A DNA stretch of 64,000 nt, taken from Flavisolibacter longurius. GTDB lineage: Bacteria > Bacteroidota > Bacteroidia > Chitinophagales > Chitinophagaceae. Below are positions 46,182 to 55,531 of this stretch, one piece after another. The stretch lies in NCBI GenBank assembly GCA_013327885.1, contig JABUMY010000006.1, positions 248,001 through 312,000 on the forward strand, read 5' to 3'. A program made the translations under genes and the position numbers. Within the stretch, counting starts at the first letter, position 1; the number at the start of each line of letters is the position of its first letter. The notes beneath the pieces are model-generated. The model had not been told where the DNA came from. It was given only the letters and a program-made list of their open reading frames with translations, and searched no databases.

Positions 46182-46514
46182 TCAGGCGGCAACAGCTTTC
46201 CCCATCAGCATTTTTCGTTTTTCCAGTTGCCGGATGACCCGCTTTTCGATGTTCTTCAGGATGATCTTCCAGCGGTCGCCGGACTCTGAAGCAACAACAT
46301 CGGTACCCGGGATACCCATCCGCAACACAACTGTACGGGGATTGACAGCTTCGCTGTTTGTTCGTAGATAAATATCCATCCAGGCCACTTCCGGCAGCAA
46401 CTGCTTTAGCTTTTTGATCATATTCTGAATCTTCCGTTCGAGGTAAGTGTTCATTTCAACACCTTTGGTTTGAATGTCAAGTTTCAGGTCCTGTTGTTCA
46501 AGTACAGTGCTCAT
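46182..46514 (-). CDS. hpf: Ribosome hibernation-promoting factor (HPF/YfiA family)
   Basis: A 110-residue protein with the fold pattern of short HPF/YfiA: 'LDIQTKGVEMNTYLERKIQNMIKKLKQLL' (helix and strand), then 'WMDIYLRTNSEAVNPRTVVLRMGIPG' and a final helix 'RWKIILKNIEKRVIRQLEKRK'. It would bind the 30S decoding region and stabilise idle 70S or 100S ribosomes in stationary phase. It lies in a set with the GreA-like and the 45434 genes, but 230 bases apart, so co-transcription is not shown. Confidence 0.82.
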   Translation of the reverse strand: MSTVLEQQDLKLDIQTKGVEMNTYLERKIQNMIKKLKQLLPEVAWMDIYLRTNSEAVNPRTVVLRMGIPGTDVVASESGDRWKIILKNIEKRVIRQLEKRKMLMGKAVAA

Positions 46515-47171
46515 ACAAGTAAATTTTAGGGTTATGGTTTATGGCTGCAGCAAAACCTTACGTAGAAGATCAGCCGCACCCACATTGGCAGCATGGCTTA
46601 TTGAAAGCTTGCTTCCAGTCCAATGAAAAGTTTTACAATCGGGGGAATGAATCGTCCATTTTTACGCAGGAAAAAGTTGGCTGCCGGAGCATACTTATTC
46701 ACGGAAAAAATTATGCAGCGTGATCTATTTCAGGAATTCATACCGAGAATTTTTCATACCGCACATCTGTTACAATGCACGTTGAGCCAAAGCTTTTTTA
46801 CAGGTAAAAATTGACAGCGCAGGCAGACTTGCCTTACGCTTTAGAAGAGGAAAAGTCCTTTAGGCTGGAGAAAAAGTAAAGCCGGGAACAAAAAGGAACA
46901 AATTCAGGGAACGAACAGGTATAACAATTGCGCAGGTCAAGCAACAAGGGCTTGACGTAGGAAGTATCCATGCGATATGTTATTGCTGTTGTCATGATGG
47001 ACAAACATACAAAAGAAAAGTGGACGGGGCAAAAAAGGCGGGTTAAGGCAAGGCTAAAGTTTATTTTAAGAGCAAAACCATCGTGTAATGCCTTGCCTAG
47101 TTTGTTGTCATTTTGTTGGTGGATTACTTAATTTATAGATAAAGAAATTCACAAGCTTTTTCAATTAATCA
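46515..47171. other. 657-base region without a supported gene
   Basis: It contains an inverted pair AGGCAAGGC (47047-47055) and GCCTTGCCT (47090-47098), which may form a loose stem downstream of the kinase gene. A 60-residue plus-strand ORF at 46541 has no recognisable features. No RNA gene identified. Confidence 0.5.
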
Positions 47172-49406
47172 TCAATCCTGGTGACGACATTCTTTTGCCA
47201 ACGGGAAGCTTGCCATCAACTTACAGCCTTTTCCCGGGCTGGAATCAAAGCAAAGCAAACCATTCAGTTGTTCGGCACGCATTTGCATATTGGAAAGACC
47301 AATGCCGCTGCGCTTTTGTTGCGGGTCAAACCCTTTTCCATCATCCGTAACCGTTAGTAACAATTTGCTTTCTACCACGGTCATCAAAAACCGGACATGT
47401 GTTGCTTCAGCATGTTTAATGATATTGGTGATATGCTCCTGCAGGATACGGTAAACACCCAGGTGCATTTCTTCACTGACCTGCAGCGTTTGCAGGTCGC
47501 AGATCTCTGCTTCAACAGCAAACTGGTTCGTTTCTTCCACCTGTTGCACAAGTTCCGTTATCGAATCGGCAAAGCTGTACAATCCTTGCATGGGTATGGA
47601 GAGTTTTTTCGACAACCGCCGGATCTCGGATATCGATTGTTGGAGGAGCTCTTTTGATTTGGCCACATAGTCGGTGCGGCGGCTTTCATCCTGCAGGATC
47701 ATTTCCTGGTAAAGCTTGATCGTTGTCAGGACAGGGTTTACACTGTCGTGCAGCTCGCGGCTTACAAGTGAACGTTCGTTTTCCTGGGCCGCAATTACGG
47801 CCGCTGTTGTTTGCTTTCGTTGTGCGGCCAGCTCCGCTTCAATGCGTTTTCTTTCGGTAGTATTGTTTTGAATACAGAAAAATTGCTGCAGGTTTCCGGT
47901 TTCATCAAACACCGGTTGAACACTTGTTTCCGCCCAATATATATCGCCATCCTTCCGGTAATTTAACAACTCCACCTGGATAGGTGACATGGTCTTGAAA
48001 TGGTCGCGGATGCAATTAACGGTATCCATGTTTGTTTGAGGACCAGCAAGTATACTCACTGGCGTATTTCCAACGGCTTCCTCAAAAGAATACCCGGTCA
48101 TGCGGGTAAATGCGGCGTTCACCCAGGTGATCGTTTCGTCGGGTGCGAGGATCAGTACAGCATTTTCCGTTTCCCTGGCAACAAGGGAAAGTTTATTCAA
48201 TTCTGCTTCAGTTCGTTTTCGCTCGTCGATGTCTTTAAAGAAAACAGATATGCCATCTTCCGACGGGTAAATATCCATTTCAATCCACCTGTTGATTTGT
48301 GGACTGATGTATTCGTGGTGTTGCGATTTTCCCGTTTTTAGCACTTGCTGGAACATCGGCAGGTAAAAGGAAAGTGATTTGTCCTGGAACAGGGAAGTGA
48401 TCATGGACCCAACCGCCGTTTTTGAAGGGATTCCGGTAATATTGGCCGCAGCCCTGTTCCAGTGATGGATGCGGTGGCTGAAATCAAACATAAAAAAGCC
48501 CTGGTTCATGTGCTCCAGTATACCGGCTAATTGCTTGTTTTGAGCTTCCATTCTTTTGCGGTTGGCCATTCGTTCGGCTTCCGCATTTTTGCGGTCGGTA
48601 ATATCGGTTTGTATGGCAAAGAACTGGGTGACGGTTCCGTCTAGACCATACACGGGTTGCGCATTGATCTCTGTCCAGTACTTTTCTTTTGTTTTGGTAT
48701 AGTTCAGGATCTGGGCCTTGAAAGGGAGTCCCATCCTGCTTTGCACATCGATATAGTTTTCGGTTTCAGGGTTTGTTTCGGGTCCGCGCAGGAGTTCCCC
48801 AATATATTTTCCTTCCAGCTCTTCAAACGTATACCCTGTTTTTTTTACAAAGGCATTGTTTACCCAGGTCACCTTTCCCTGGCTGCAGGTAATGATAACA
48901 AGGTTGCTTGTTTCCCGGGCAATTAACGAAAGGCGTGTCAGCTCTTCTTCTGTTTTTTTACGCTCGGTAACGTCCTTCAAAAAAATGGAAATTCCTTTAC
49001 TGGAAGGATACACATTTACTTCCACCCAAATATTGAAATGAGGGAGAAAGGACTCGAAATAAACAGCCTTTTTTTCCCGCATGGCAATGTGGTACTGCTC
49101 ATAAAAAACAGATCCTACCAGGTAGGGGAATGATGCCCAAAGATTGCGGCCGAGATAATCGTGCCGGTTAAGATTCAGCATACGTTCGCTTGCAGCGTTG
49201 GCATAAGCTACACACCAGGCCTCATCAAGTTCAACATAGCCATCGGTGATGCGTTCGAGCATTTGCTCTAATACAGACGCATTCTCTTCTCTGGGTGAGC
49301 AAGTGGGAGACAACTTTGATGCAGGCAATTTGCCCGATAGTAGAGGGTTGGAACGAGACTTGTTCTTTCTTTTTCCAGTTGCTGTTTGCAAATGCAGTTG
49401 GTTCAT
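47172..49406 (-). CDS. PAS-domain sensor histidine kinase
   Basis: A 744-residue soluble protein with four PAS domains (about 40-150, 155-275, 285-395, 400-530) and a HisKA_3-type kinase. The phosphoacceptor is His553 in RSLVSRELHDSVNPVL, with YRILQEHITNIIKHAEATH as the N box and DDGKGFDP..GIGLSNM as the G box. The second and fourth PAS resemble LOV domains (GELLRGPETN, VSILAGPQTN) but lack the flavin-binding cysteine. ATG 49406 is chosen over the upstream TTG. It shares its kinase part with 37284-40007. No response regulator is close by. Confidence 0.9.
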   Translation of the reverse strand: MNQLHLQTATGKRKNKSRSNPLLSGKLPASKLSPTCSPREENASVLEQMLERITDGYVELDEAWCVAYANAASERMLNLNRHDYLGRNLWASFPYLVGSVFYEQYHIAMREKKAVYFESFLPHFNIWVEVNVYPSSKGISIFLKDVTERKKTEEELTRLSLIARETSNLVIITCSQGKVTWVNNAFVKKTGYTFEELEGKYIGELLRGPETNPETENYIDVQSRMGLPFKAQILNYTKTKEKYWTEINAQPVYGLDGTVTQFFAIQTDITDRKNAEAERMANRKRMEAQNKQLAGILEHMNQGFFMFDFSHRIHHWNRAAANITGIPSKTAVGSMITSLFQDKSLSFYLPMFQQVLKTGKSQHHEYISPQINRWIEMDIYPSEDGISVFFKDIDERKRTEAELNKLSLVARETENAVLILAPDETITWVNAAFTRMTGYSFEEAVGNTPVSILAGPQTNMDTVNCIRDHFKTMSPIQVELLNYRKDGDIYWAETSVQPVFDETGNLQQFFCIQNNTTERKRIEAELAAQRKQTTAAVIAAQENERSLVSRELHDSVNPVLTTIKLYQEMILQDESRRTDYVAKSKELLQQSISEIRRLSKKLSIPMQGLYSFADSITELVQQVEETNQFAVEAEICDLQTLQVSEEMHLGVYRILQEHITNIIKHAEATHVRFLMTVVESKLLLTVTDDGKGFDPQQKRSGIGLSNMQMRAEQLNGLLCFDSSPGKGCKLMASFPLAKECRHQD

Positions 49407-49880
49407 GTATAAGTTTTCACAGGTATGTAGACCGTAACTTTTATCTTGCCTCAAAGGCTGATAGCTGCACCCTTTCAATCAACTGAATAATGTCTATTGA
49501 AACAGTCAATTGCAATCATTCGTTGTCCATTTCTGCAGGGCTATGGTGCCCATACAATTTTGCGGCGACGAATAGCAGCCTTTAAAAAGACAATCGTTTG
49601 CTAAGTCTGCCAACGAAGTTGCAAGAACCGCAATAAATGATTAGAAATTTCCTGTATTCGTCCGGTGGCCCAATCTCATCGGTACAACTATGTTGAAAAT
49701 TGACCTGTTTCAAGCCGCTTGTCAACCAGTAAGCGTAATCACTTGGTCTTGTGTCTATGTTTTAGCTTATTGGCAAAATCCGTGGCTTATCAACGAAAAA
49801 ATGGTTGCATCAAATAATGGGCGAGGTAAAACGCAGCTGTTCTTAACACAGTTGGCAAATTTAATTGCAGGATGGTATCC
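49407..49880. other. 474-base intergenic region
   Basis: No supported feature. A 77-residue plus-strand ORF (49690-49923) overlaps the next gene and has no recognisable domain. Confidence 0.5.
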
Positions 49881-50357
49881 CTACGTACCCGATGTAGCCC
49901 CTGACATCGAGGCAATAAAATAATTGGCTGCATACACACCCAGTAGTAAAAGAAGGCTGTCACTTGGTGTCTTATCGTAGGTTAGGACATAGTTGTAGTG
50001 AAATTTTTTCCAATTAAATTTCGGGTCGTATTGCACTAGCTTTTCGCCTTCTTTGTTTTCAATGAGGTAATGGTTGTGAAACATTCCTTTGGCTTTAAAA
50101 ACAAATTCTTGCCCGTTTTGAAAGCTGATGATGATCTGCCCACGCCAATTCATTTTCAGATCGGCAATCTCTTCTCCCTCTTTCGAAACCATAAGACTGG
50201 TTCCAAACAGGCCAACGGGTTTTATCGCATAGGTATCCGAATTCGCCAGCCTGATTGCGGCTTTCATGTGAAAGATGTTTTCATAAACCAGTTCGCCCAG
50301 TAACTGGCCGTTATCAGTTAGCTGAAAAGTTTTGTTATCGGTTGAATTGGCTTCCAT
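49881..50357 (-). CDS. LURP-one/Tubby-like domain protein
   Basis: A 158-residue protein with the repeated strand pattern of LURP-one-like beta-barrels, such as ADLKMNWRGQIIISFQNGQEF and HYLIENKEGEKLVQYDPKFN. The C-terminus is hydrophobic (LLLLLGVYAANYFIASMSG) and may be buried or membrane-attached. ATG 50357 starts the polar MEANSTDN segment; an in-frame upstream extension exists. Plant members are involved in stress responses, but no bacterial role is known. Confidence 0.6.
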   Translation of the reverse strand: MEANSTDNKTFQLTDNGQLLGELVYENIFHMKAAIRLANSDTYAIKPVGLFGTSLMVSKEGEEIADLKMNWRGQIIISFQNGQEFVFKAKGMFHNHYLIENKEGEKLVQYDPKFNWKKFHYNYVLTYDKTPSDSLLLLLGVYAANYFIASMSGATSGT

Positions 50358-50580
50358 ACTTTTTTCTTTTGCGTGAGTAGGAAAAGTTCTTAGCAAACCC
50401 TTTGCGTAAATGGCAAACGCTTTTCTTTAAAAGTAAGGCTTTTGAGAAATGCATCAGGTGCAAGCAAACAGAACAATTACAGAAAAGAAACAGGCATTTT
50501 CTGCTTATTTACAGAAGATGCATCAATACGCTAAAACATAATTCACTTGTCGCTGTAACAAGGAAAAAAGGAATGTCTTC

Positions 50581-51150
50581 TTAGTTCCTTCCCTTTAATA
50601 ATTTGTTGTTTAACCGGTAGTAAAGTATGATCGCACCGCCGTTAAAAACCTTTGTTTTTACGAGTGAAAGTAGCGTTCTGTCGCAGGTGGCATCAAACAA
50701 AGGTTTTCCTTGCCCGGCCACAACAGGGTAAACACAAAGCTGGAATTCGTCAATCAAATCCAGCTTCATAAGTTGAAGAATCAAACTGCGGCTGCCAACA
50801 TAAACGGGAGCGTCATCTTGTTGCCTGAGCGACAACACCGTTTCTTTCAGCTCACGGTCAGCCAGGGTGGCTGTTTGCCAGTCGATCGTTTTAAGCGTAT
50901 GCGAAAAAACTATTTTCGGGATCTTGTTTATGGCCAGCGCAAATTCATTCATAGCGCTGTCGTCCGAAGGCGATTGCAAAAATTGTCGCCAGTATTCCAT
51001 TAATTGAAAGGTCGTCCTGCCATATAAAATAGCATCGCCTTCCGCTAATAATTCCGTGTAATGCTGGTGAACCTCGGCATCCGGCAGGCCAGCCGTATGG
51101 TCGAAAATGCCGTCGAGAGTCATATTGAACGCAGCTATTATTTTTCGCAT
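50581..51150 (-). CDS. Dihydrofolate reductase/RibD C-terminal family protein
   Basis: A 189-residue protein. The start MRKIIAAFNMTLDGIFD and LYGRTTFQLMEYWRQF are typical of the RibD_C/YwjB-like group, as is DAPVYVGSRSLILQLMKL. The family binds NADPH and a pteridine-like substrate; the exact reaction is unknown. It is single on the minus strand with 223 bases before the next gene. Confidence 0.85.
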   Translation of the reverse strand: MRKIIAAFNMTLDGIFDHTAGLPDAEVHQHYTELLAEGDAILYGRTTFQLMEYWRQFLQSPSDDSAMNEFALAINKIPKIVFSHTLKTIDWQTATLADRELKETVLSLRQQDDAPVYVGSRSLILQLMKLDLIDEFQLCVYPVVAGQGKPLFDATCDRTLLSLVKTKVFNGGAIILYYRLNNKLLKGRN

Positions 51151-51389
51151 GTCCTGGTTTTCGCCTGTTTGTTTTATGATGCAAATACGTGCCGGTAACG
51201 GTTATGGCTATTTCAAATCTACAGCTAAGCATGAAATGAACAAGAAGTCGCAATGAAAAGATGTGAACCAATTTCATTTCACAGGAATGGATATTACTGC
51301 ATGGCATAAGCATCGCTATCATGAAGTCTTCAGCCGATAAACCTAACGACAATTTGAAACGCAGGATGTTTCACGTTCTGCCCTAAATT

Positions 51390-51418
51390 AAAAGCGGATC
51401 CTGAGAGAATCCGCTTTT
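51390..51418 (-). terminator. Terminator of the S74-domain gene
   Basis: A 10-base stem (AAAAGCGGAT / ATCCGCTTTT) with a 9-base loop, followed on the minus strand by AATTTAG. It lies 25 bases after the stop codon at 51443. Confidence 0.8.
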
Positions 51419-51442
51419 CAATTTTTAGTAGAACGTAATTGT

Positions 51443-52597
51443 TTACCCCTTGCTTTCTGTGCCTTTCCGGCGGCGCAGCACAAGACCGGTTAACCCGGCA
51501 CCGGCAAGTACCACCGTTGCCAGTACAGGCAAGCCTGCCGTACGCATTCCTGTGCGTTTTTCCATGGCATCAAGCCGTTCACGCAACTCCTTGTTTTCTA
51601 CCATTAATTTTTCCATGTCAGCAGCCTGGTTCCGTGTACGGGCTTCCAGGGCCTGTACGCCAGCCAGGGCAACACCATCGGCATCTACCGTACCGATAAC
51701 TTTTTCATCATTCCCCAATCCAAATACAGACCGGAAGTCCTGTGCCATGGGTCCCAAATGGCGGGTCCCGCCATCATTGCGGTAGCTCCACATGGTAATA
51801 GGCAGCTTACGCAGTTTTGCCAATATTTCTTCTCCGCCGATGGACTCTATATTTTGTTTGCGATTGCTGTCAGATGTATTGGTCCAGACACCGGATGTAC
51901 TGAGGTAAGCGCCGGTAGAGGTGGAGATCACAGCATTGCTTTGTCCCCAGTTGCTCACGCTGGCGCCTGACTGAATGGTGACACCGGTACTCAGGTTAGA
52001 CGAAGTGAAAATGCGAAAGCCGCCGGAAACCCGCCAGTTAGCTGAATGATTGACACCGGCACGAATTGTATCGACGGTAGAACGATCACCAAAAACAAAA
52101 CTTCCTTGCCGCGCATTGGTATGGGAATGATATCCCAAGGCAACTGAAGCCGCACCACTGGCGGTGGCATCTTCCCCTGCCGCAAAGGAAGACGTTTGGG
52201 CAGCCGTGCTGCCTTTGCCAAAGGCCGTACTGTATTGGGCAGAGGCCCGCACATTGAATCCAGCCGCAAAGGAATGATCGCCGATATTGGCGGCGTCCCA
52301 TTGGGTGCCGGAAATTTCCCCTGCACGAAATGCGCCTTTGCCTGGATACCACATCAACCTGGTACCAGCCCCTTGCGCCGGAACGGTTTCGCCGGAAGGG
52401 TCGCCATTATACGTGCCGCCCACAAGCAGGGCTCCGGATTTAAACAGGCTCATTTTCGTCACGTCATCAGCCGTGCGCAAAGCCATGAGGGTATCCGTTG
52501 ATTGTGCGTTCACAAGCGAAGGAACGAATAAAAAAAGGAGAGCGCCGACGCCGATTTCTTTCGCCGGGCGGTCTTTCAGGAATTGGTTTTTTTTCAT
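51443..52597 (-). CDS. Secreted YadA-like repeat and S74-chaperone protein with a C-terminal membrane tail
   Basis: A 384-residue protein with a signal peptide (about 1-32), YadA-head-like repeats rich in SFAAG.N..AS and SVALGYHS (about 100-200), a beta region to about 260, and the intramolecular chaperone-of-endosialidase (peptidase S74) domain (about 255-335, WTNTSDSNRKQNIESIGGEEIL, MAQDF). A coiled coil and a hydrophobic helix follow (VLATVVLAGAGLTGLVL) with a final RRRKG. The tail resembles sorting-type C-terminal signals. It lies 95 bases after a T9SS cargo gene. Its job could be a trimeric surface fibre; this is inference. Confidence 0.8.
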   Translation of the reverse strand: MKKNQFLKDRPAKEIGVGALLFLFVPSLVNAQSTDTLMALRTADDVTKMSLFKSGALLVGGTYNGDPSGETVPAQGAGTRLMWYPGKGAFRAGEISGTQWDAANIGDHSFAAGFNVRASAQYSTAFGKGSTAAQTSSFAAGEDATASGAASVALGYHSHTNARQGSFVFGDRSTVDTIRAGVNHSANWRVSGGFRIFTSSNLSTGVTIQSGASVSNWGQSNAVISTSTGAYLSTSGVWTNTSDSNRKQNIESIGGEEILAKLRKLPITMWSYRNDGGTRHLGPMAQDFRSVFGLGNDEKVIGTVDADGVALAGVQALEARTRNQAADMEKLMVENKELRERLDAMEKRTGMRTAGLPVLATVVLAGAGLTGLVLRRRKGTESKG

Positions 52598-52692
52598 ACG
52601 ATGAAATAAATGGTTTGTATAAGAATTGTAAAACGAGTATAAACCAGCTTTTGCAGGCAACTTGTTTACGGTTTGTTTTTTACTGAATTGGT

Positions 52693-53667
52693 TTATTGCT
52701 TTTGAAAACGAATGGTTTGCCCATCGCTTAGTTGCAGGAGATAGATTCCTGTAGACAAGGTGCCCACAGGCAGTACTTGTTGCGTACTTACCACCAACCC
52801 AGTGGCTACCAATGAACCGGCCGCATTGCTGATGGTATAAGCCAGCGGTCGTGCGACATTGCCATTCAGGTTAAGGGTCATGCTTTCGCCGCGAACAGGA
52901 TTGGGATAGAGTGTTGCCGATCTTGCTATCTTGTCCCACTGCACCAGCCTGACACCATGAAGACGCTGGCTACCATCCCGGTCGTGTTGACGTAAGCGGT
53001 AGTAATTGCTGCCGCTAAATGGATGGGTATCGGTAAAAGAATAGGCAGCACCGGTAGCATCACCCGCCGCAACTTTGCCGATCGTGGTATATTGGCGTCC
53101 ATCACGGCTTTTCTCAATTGAAAAATGACTGTTGTTTATTTCCTGGGCGGTTTGCCATTGCAACAAAACCTGGCCTTCATGGCGCTTCGCAGTAAAAGAT
53201 ACAAGTGTTACCGGCAATGGAACATACATCGACGAGGCTGTAACCCCGGCAAAGGTTTTACTTGAAATCACTTCATCCACGTAAAATCCGGTATTACTGG
53301 CAATGCTGGTAACAGAAGGCGACCAGTTGCCGCCGGTTAAAAAGCTAATTTTCAGGTCCTCCAGGTTGTACCCGTTAAGCGCTGAAACATCGACATAAAG
53401 CCTTACCCTGCCGGTAAAATTCAATGGATTCAGGAAGGAAACAACCTGGCCAATACTGGACACAGTGCCGTTCAACGAAACCGGGACGGAACCTTTCCAA
53501 AAACGATTATTGGTGATGGCAAGCGTTTCGGAAGGAAGCAAGCTTATGTTCTTCTCCAGTTGTAGCGATGTGCCTGCCGCAAGTGTAAGTGAGCCGTCTC
53601 CCACACTAAGTTGGGCACCGGCCTGTAACGACAACAAAAAACTAAAGACGAGTACGCGTTTTTTCAT
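52693..53667 (-). CDS. T9SS-sorted surface protein
   Basis: A 324-residue protein: signal peptide (1-18), a beta-rich domain (about 20-150) with repeated LNG-like strands, a fibronectin-type region (LVSFTAKRHEGQVLLQWQTAQEINNSHFSIEKS, about 155-245) and a C-terminal type A sorting domain (LYPNPVRGESMTLNL ... GIYLLQLSDGQTIRF). Type IX secretion takes such cargo across the outer membrane and cleaves the tail. It is probably the first gene of a two-gene operon with the S74 protein. Function unknown. Confidence 0.85.
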   Translation of the reverse strand: MKKRVLVFSFLLSLQAGAQLSVGDGSLTLAAGTSLQLEKNISLLPSETLAITNNRFWKGSVPVSLNGTVSSIGQVVSFLNPLNFTGRVRLYVDVSALNGYNLEDLKISFLTGGNWSPSVTSIASNTGFYVDEVISSKTFAGVTASSMYVPLPVTLVSFTAKRHEGQVLLQWQTAQEINNSHFSIEKSRDGRQYTTIGKVAAGDATGAAYSFTDTHPFSGSNYYRLRQHDRDGSQRLHGVRLVQWDKIARSATLYPNPVRGESMTLNLNGNVARPLAYTISNAAGSLVATGLVVSTQQVLPVGTLSTGIYLLQLSDGQTIRFQKQ

Positions 53668-53875
53668 AAGGATGGATTCGGTTTGCGCCGCAAGATAAAT
53701 GCCACAAAGGAAAATTGCAAGTAACGGTGCCGGATAGTGGTAAAATCAATGGTAATGATATGCGGACAGAGGAAAGAAAAGGCAAGGGCCAGTGGGAAAA
53801 CGAACTGTTTCCATGCAATGCCAGCGCAGGTAATTTACCAGGAAGAATTAGCTTTAACGTAAACAATGCTTGTCT

Positions 53876-55180
53876 ATGCCTGCCATAACATTTCATATCA
53901 CGTCACAGTCTCTCCGCCACAAATTTGTATTGTTTGTTTTTCTTGCAGGAAGCCTTTGTATGGGTCTTTTTGCAAAGTCACAACAGGCGGTCAATTATGA
54001 TGAAACAAAAGTGGGAACGTATTACCTGCCCGCATTACTAACAACAACAAAAGGACAAAAGATTACGACACGTCGGCAGTGGGAGAAGGAAAGAAGACCT
54101 GAAATTTTGGCCCTTTTTACCGAATTCGTTTATGGCCGCATACCGAAAAATTTTCCGGCAACCCGTTACCATACCGTTACAAACGATACAACAGCGCTGC
54201 AGGGAAAGGCCACCCGCAAAGAAGTAACCATTTATTTTGGAAAGGAAAACGATGCGCCTTCCTTGCATTTGTTGCTTTACCTGCCGAACAGCGTTCCAAA
54301 AAAGGCACCCGTTTTTGTGGGGCTGAACTTTCAGGGCAATCATACCGTTCATAAAGACAGCGCAATCTCCATTACGGCAAACTGGAAGAAACGCAATGCC
54401 AACAATCAGGCTATCGAAAGGGGAGGGCAGGAGCGTCGCTGGCCGGTTGAAGCGCTGATCGATGTGGGGTATGGATTGGCAACAGCCTGGTACGAGGATC
54501 TTGAGCCGGACAACGCCAGTGGCTGGCAATCCGGCATTCGTACCTCTCTCCAAACGGAACTGGGTATTCAACCCCTGGAGTGGGGTGCTATCGGCGTATG
54601 GGCCTGGGGGCTTAGCCGCATTATGGACTACCTGGAAAAAGACGAACGGGTGAATGCAGCGCAGGTCGTTCTTACCGGGCACTCACGACTTGGAAAAGCG
54701 GCACTGTGGGCAGCCGCCAATGACCAGCGTTTTGCCATGATCGTGGCCAACAATTCGGGTGAAGGAGGCGCAGCGCTTGCCCGGCGCAACTATGGCGAGA
54801 CTGTTGCCCGAATCAATACTTCTTTTCCGCATTGGTTTGTATCCAAATACAAGACGTTTAACGAAGCGGTGGACCAACTGCCGGTTGACCAGCACATGTT
54901 GCTTGCGCTAATGGCACCGCGACCACTGTATGTAGCCAGTGCAGCAAATGACAAGTGGGCGGACCCAAAAGGTGAATTCCTGAGTGCAAAACATGCAGGC
55001 GAGGCGTATGCGTTATACGGCTTGAAAGGCATTGAAGAAGACAGCTTGCCGCCTCTTCATCAACCGGTAGGTAACGCCATCCGCTATCATATTCGCGAAG
55101 GCGATCATGACATCGTTCTTTATGACTGGCAGCAATACATAGCTTTTGCGGATGCATACTTTCGAAAGAATAAAATGTAG
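53876..55180 (+). CDS. CE15 glucuronoyl methylesterase
   Basis: A 434-residue secreted esterase. The frame opens at a TTG (53870); ATG 53876 begins the signal peptide (about 1-38). Ser270 lies in TGHSRLGKAALWA, the CE15 signature, followed by NNSGEGGAA, and the C-terminal GDHDIVLYDW holds the catalytic histidine. KGNHTVHKD and WGAIGVWAWGLSRIMDYL are also family typical. It cleaves the ester bond between lignin alcohols and methylglucuronic acid of xylan. It stands alone, apart from the earlier glycosidase cluster. Confidence 0.9.
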   Translation: MPAITFHITSQSLRHKFVLFVFLAGSLCMGLFAKSQQAVNYDETKVGTYYLPALLTTTKGQKITTRRQWEKERRPEILALFTEFVYGRIPKNFPATRYHTVTNDTTALQGKATRKEVTIYFGKENDAPSLHLLLYLPNSVPKKAPVFVGLNFQGNHTVHKDSAISITANWKKRNANNQAIERGGQERRWPVEALIDVGYGLATAWYEDLEPDNASGWQSGIRTSLQTELGIQPLEWGAIGVWAWGLSRIMDYLEKDERVNAAQVVLTGHSRLGKAALWAAANDQRFAMIVANNSGEGGAALARRNYGETVARINTSFPHWFVSKYKTFNEAVDQLPVDQHMLLALMAPRPLYVASAANDKWADPKGEFLSAKHAGEAYALYGLKGIEEDSLPPLHQPVGNAIRYHIREGDHDIVLYDWQQYIAFADAYFRKNKM

Positions 55181-55361
55181 AATCAGAAATCAGGTTGATA
55201 AGCGATTAGTGAATTTTGGATCGTAGACATTGTGATTGGATTTGTCACAGATTGAAAATTTCACACATTTAGCGAACAGGGACTGTTGCTTTGCACAAAA
55301 TGATCTTAAACAAATAAAAAATTGTGGTAATTAGGAAACTTGGTTTACTGAAGAAAAATAA

Positions 55362-55389
55362 AAAGGGTTACAACTATTTGTAACCCTTT
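55362..55389 (-). terminator. Terminator of the tRNA-Arg gene
   Basis: A perfect 12-base stem (AAAGGGTTACAA / TTGTAACCCTTT) with a 4-base loop, followed on the minus strand by TTATTTTTC, directly 3' of the tRNA. Confidence 0.92.
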
Positions 55390-55400
55390 GGTCGTGGCTG

Positions 55401-55474
55401 TGATCCGATCAGGATTCGAACCTGAGACCTACTGCTTAGAAGGCAGTTGCTCTATCCAGCTGAGCTATCGGACC
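55401..55474 (-). tRNA. tRNA-Arg (anticodon TCT)
   Basis: On the minus strand the 74-base gene folds into a cloverleaf: acceptor GGTCCGA / TCGGATC with discriminator A, D stem GCTC/GAGC, anticodon stem ACTGC/GCAGT with loop CTTCTAA (anticodon TCT), and a T stem CAGG/CCTG with TTCGAAT. No CCA is encoded, so it is added afterwards. Confidence 0.96.
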
Positions 55475-55531
55475 AAAATAAAAATGCCGCTCTTTCCACA
55501 AGAACGGCGCAAAGATAAGTGAAAGGAATAT

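Noticed and set aside
47172-49406. Light sensing by LOV domains
   Set aside because: The LOV-like PAS domains lack the GRNCRF-type cysteine, so photochemistry is unlikely.
49690-49923. 77-residue plus-strand ORF
   Set aside because: Overlaps the 3' end of the LURP-one-like gene, has no family signature and no promoter or RBS that stands out.
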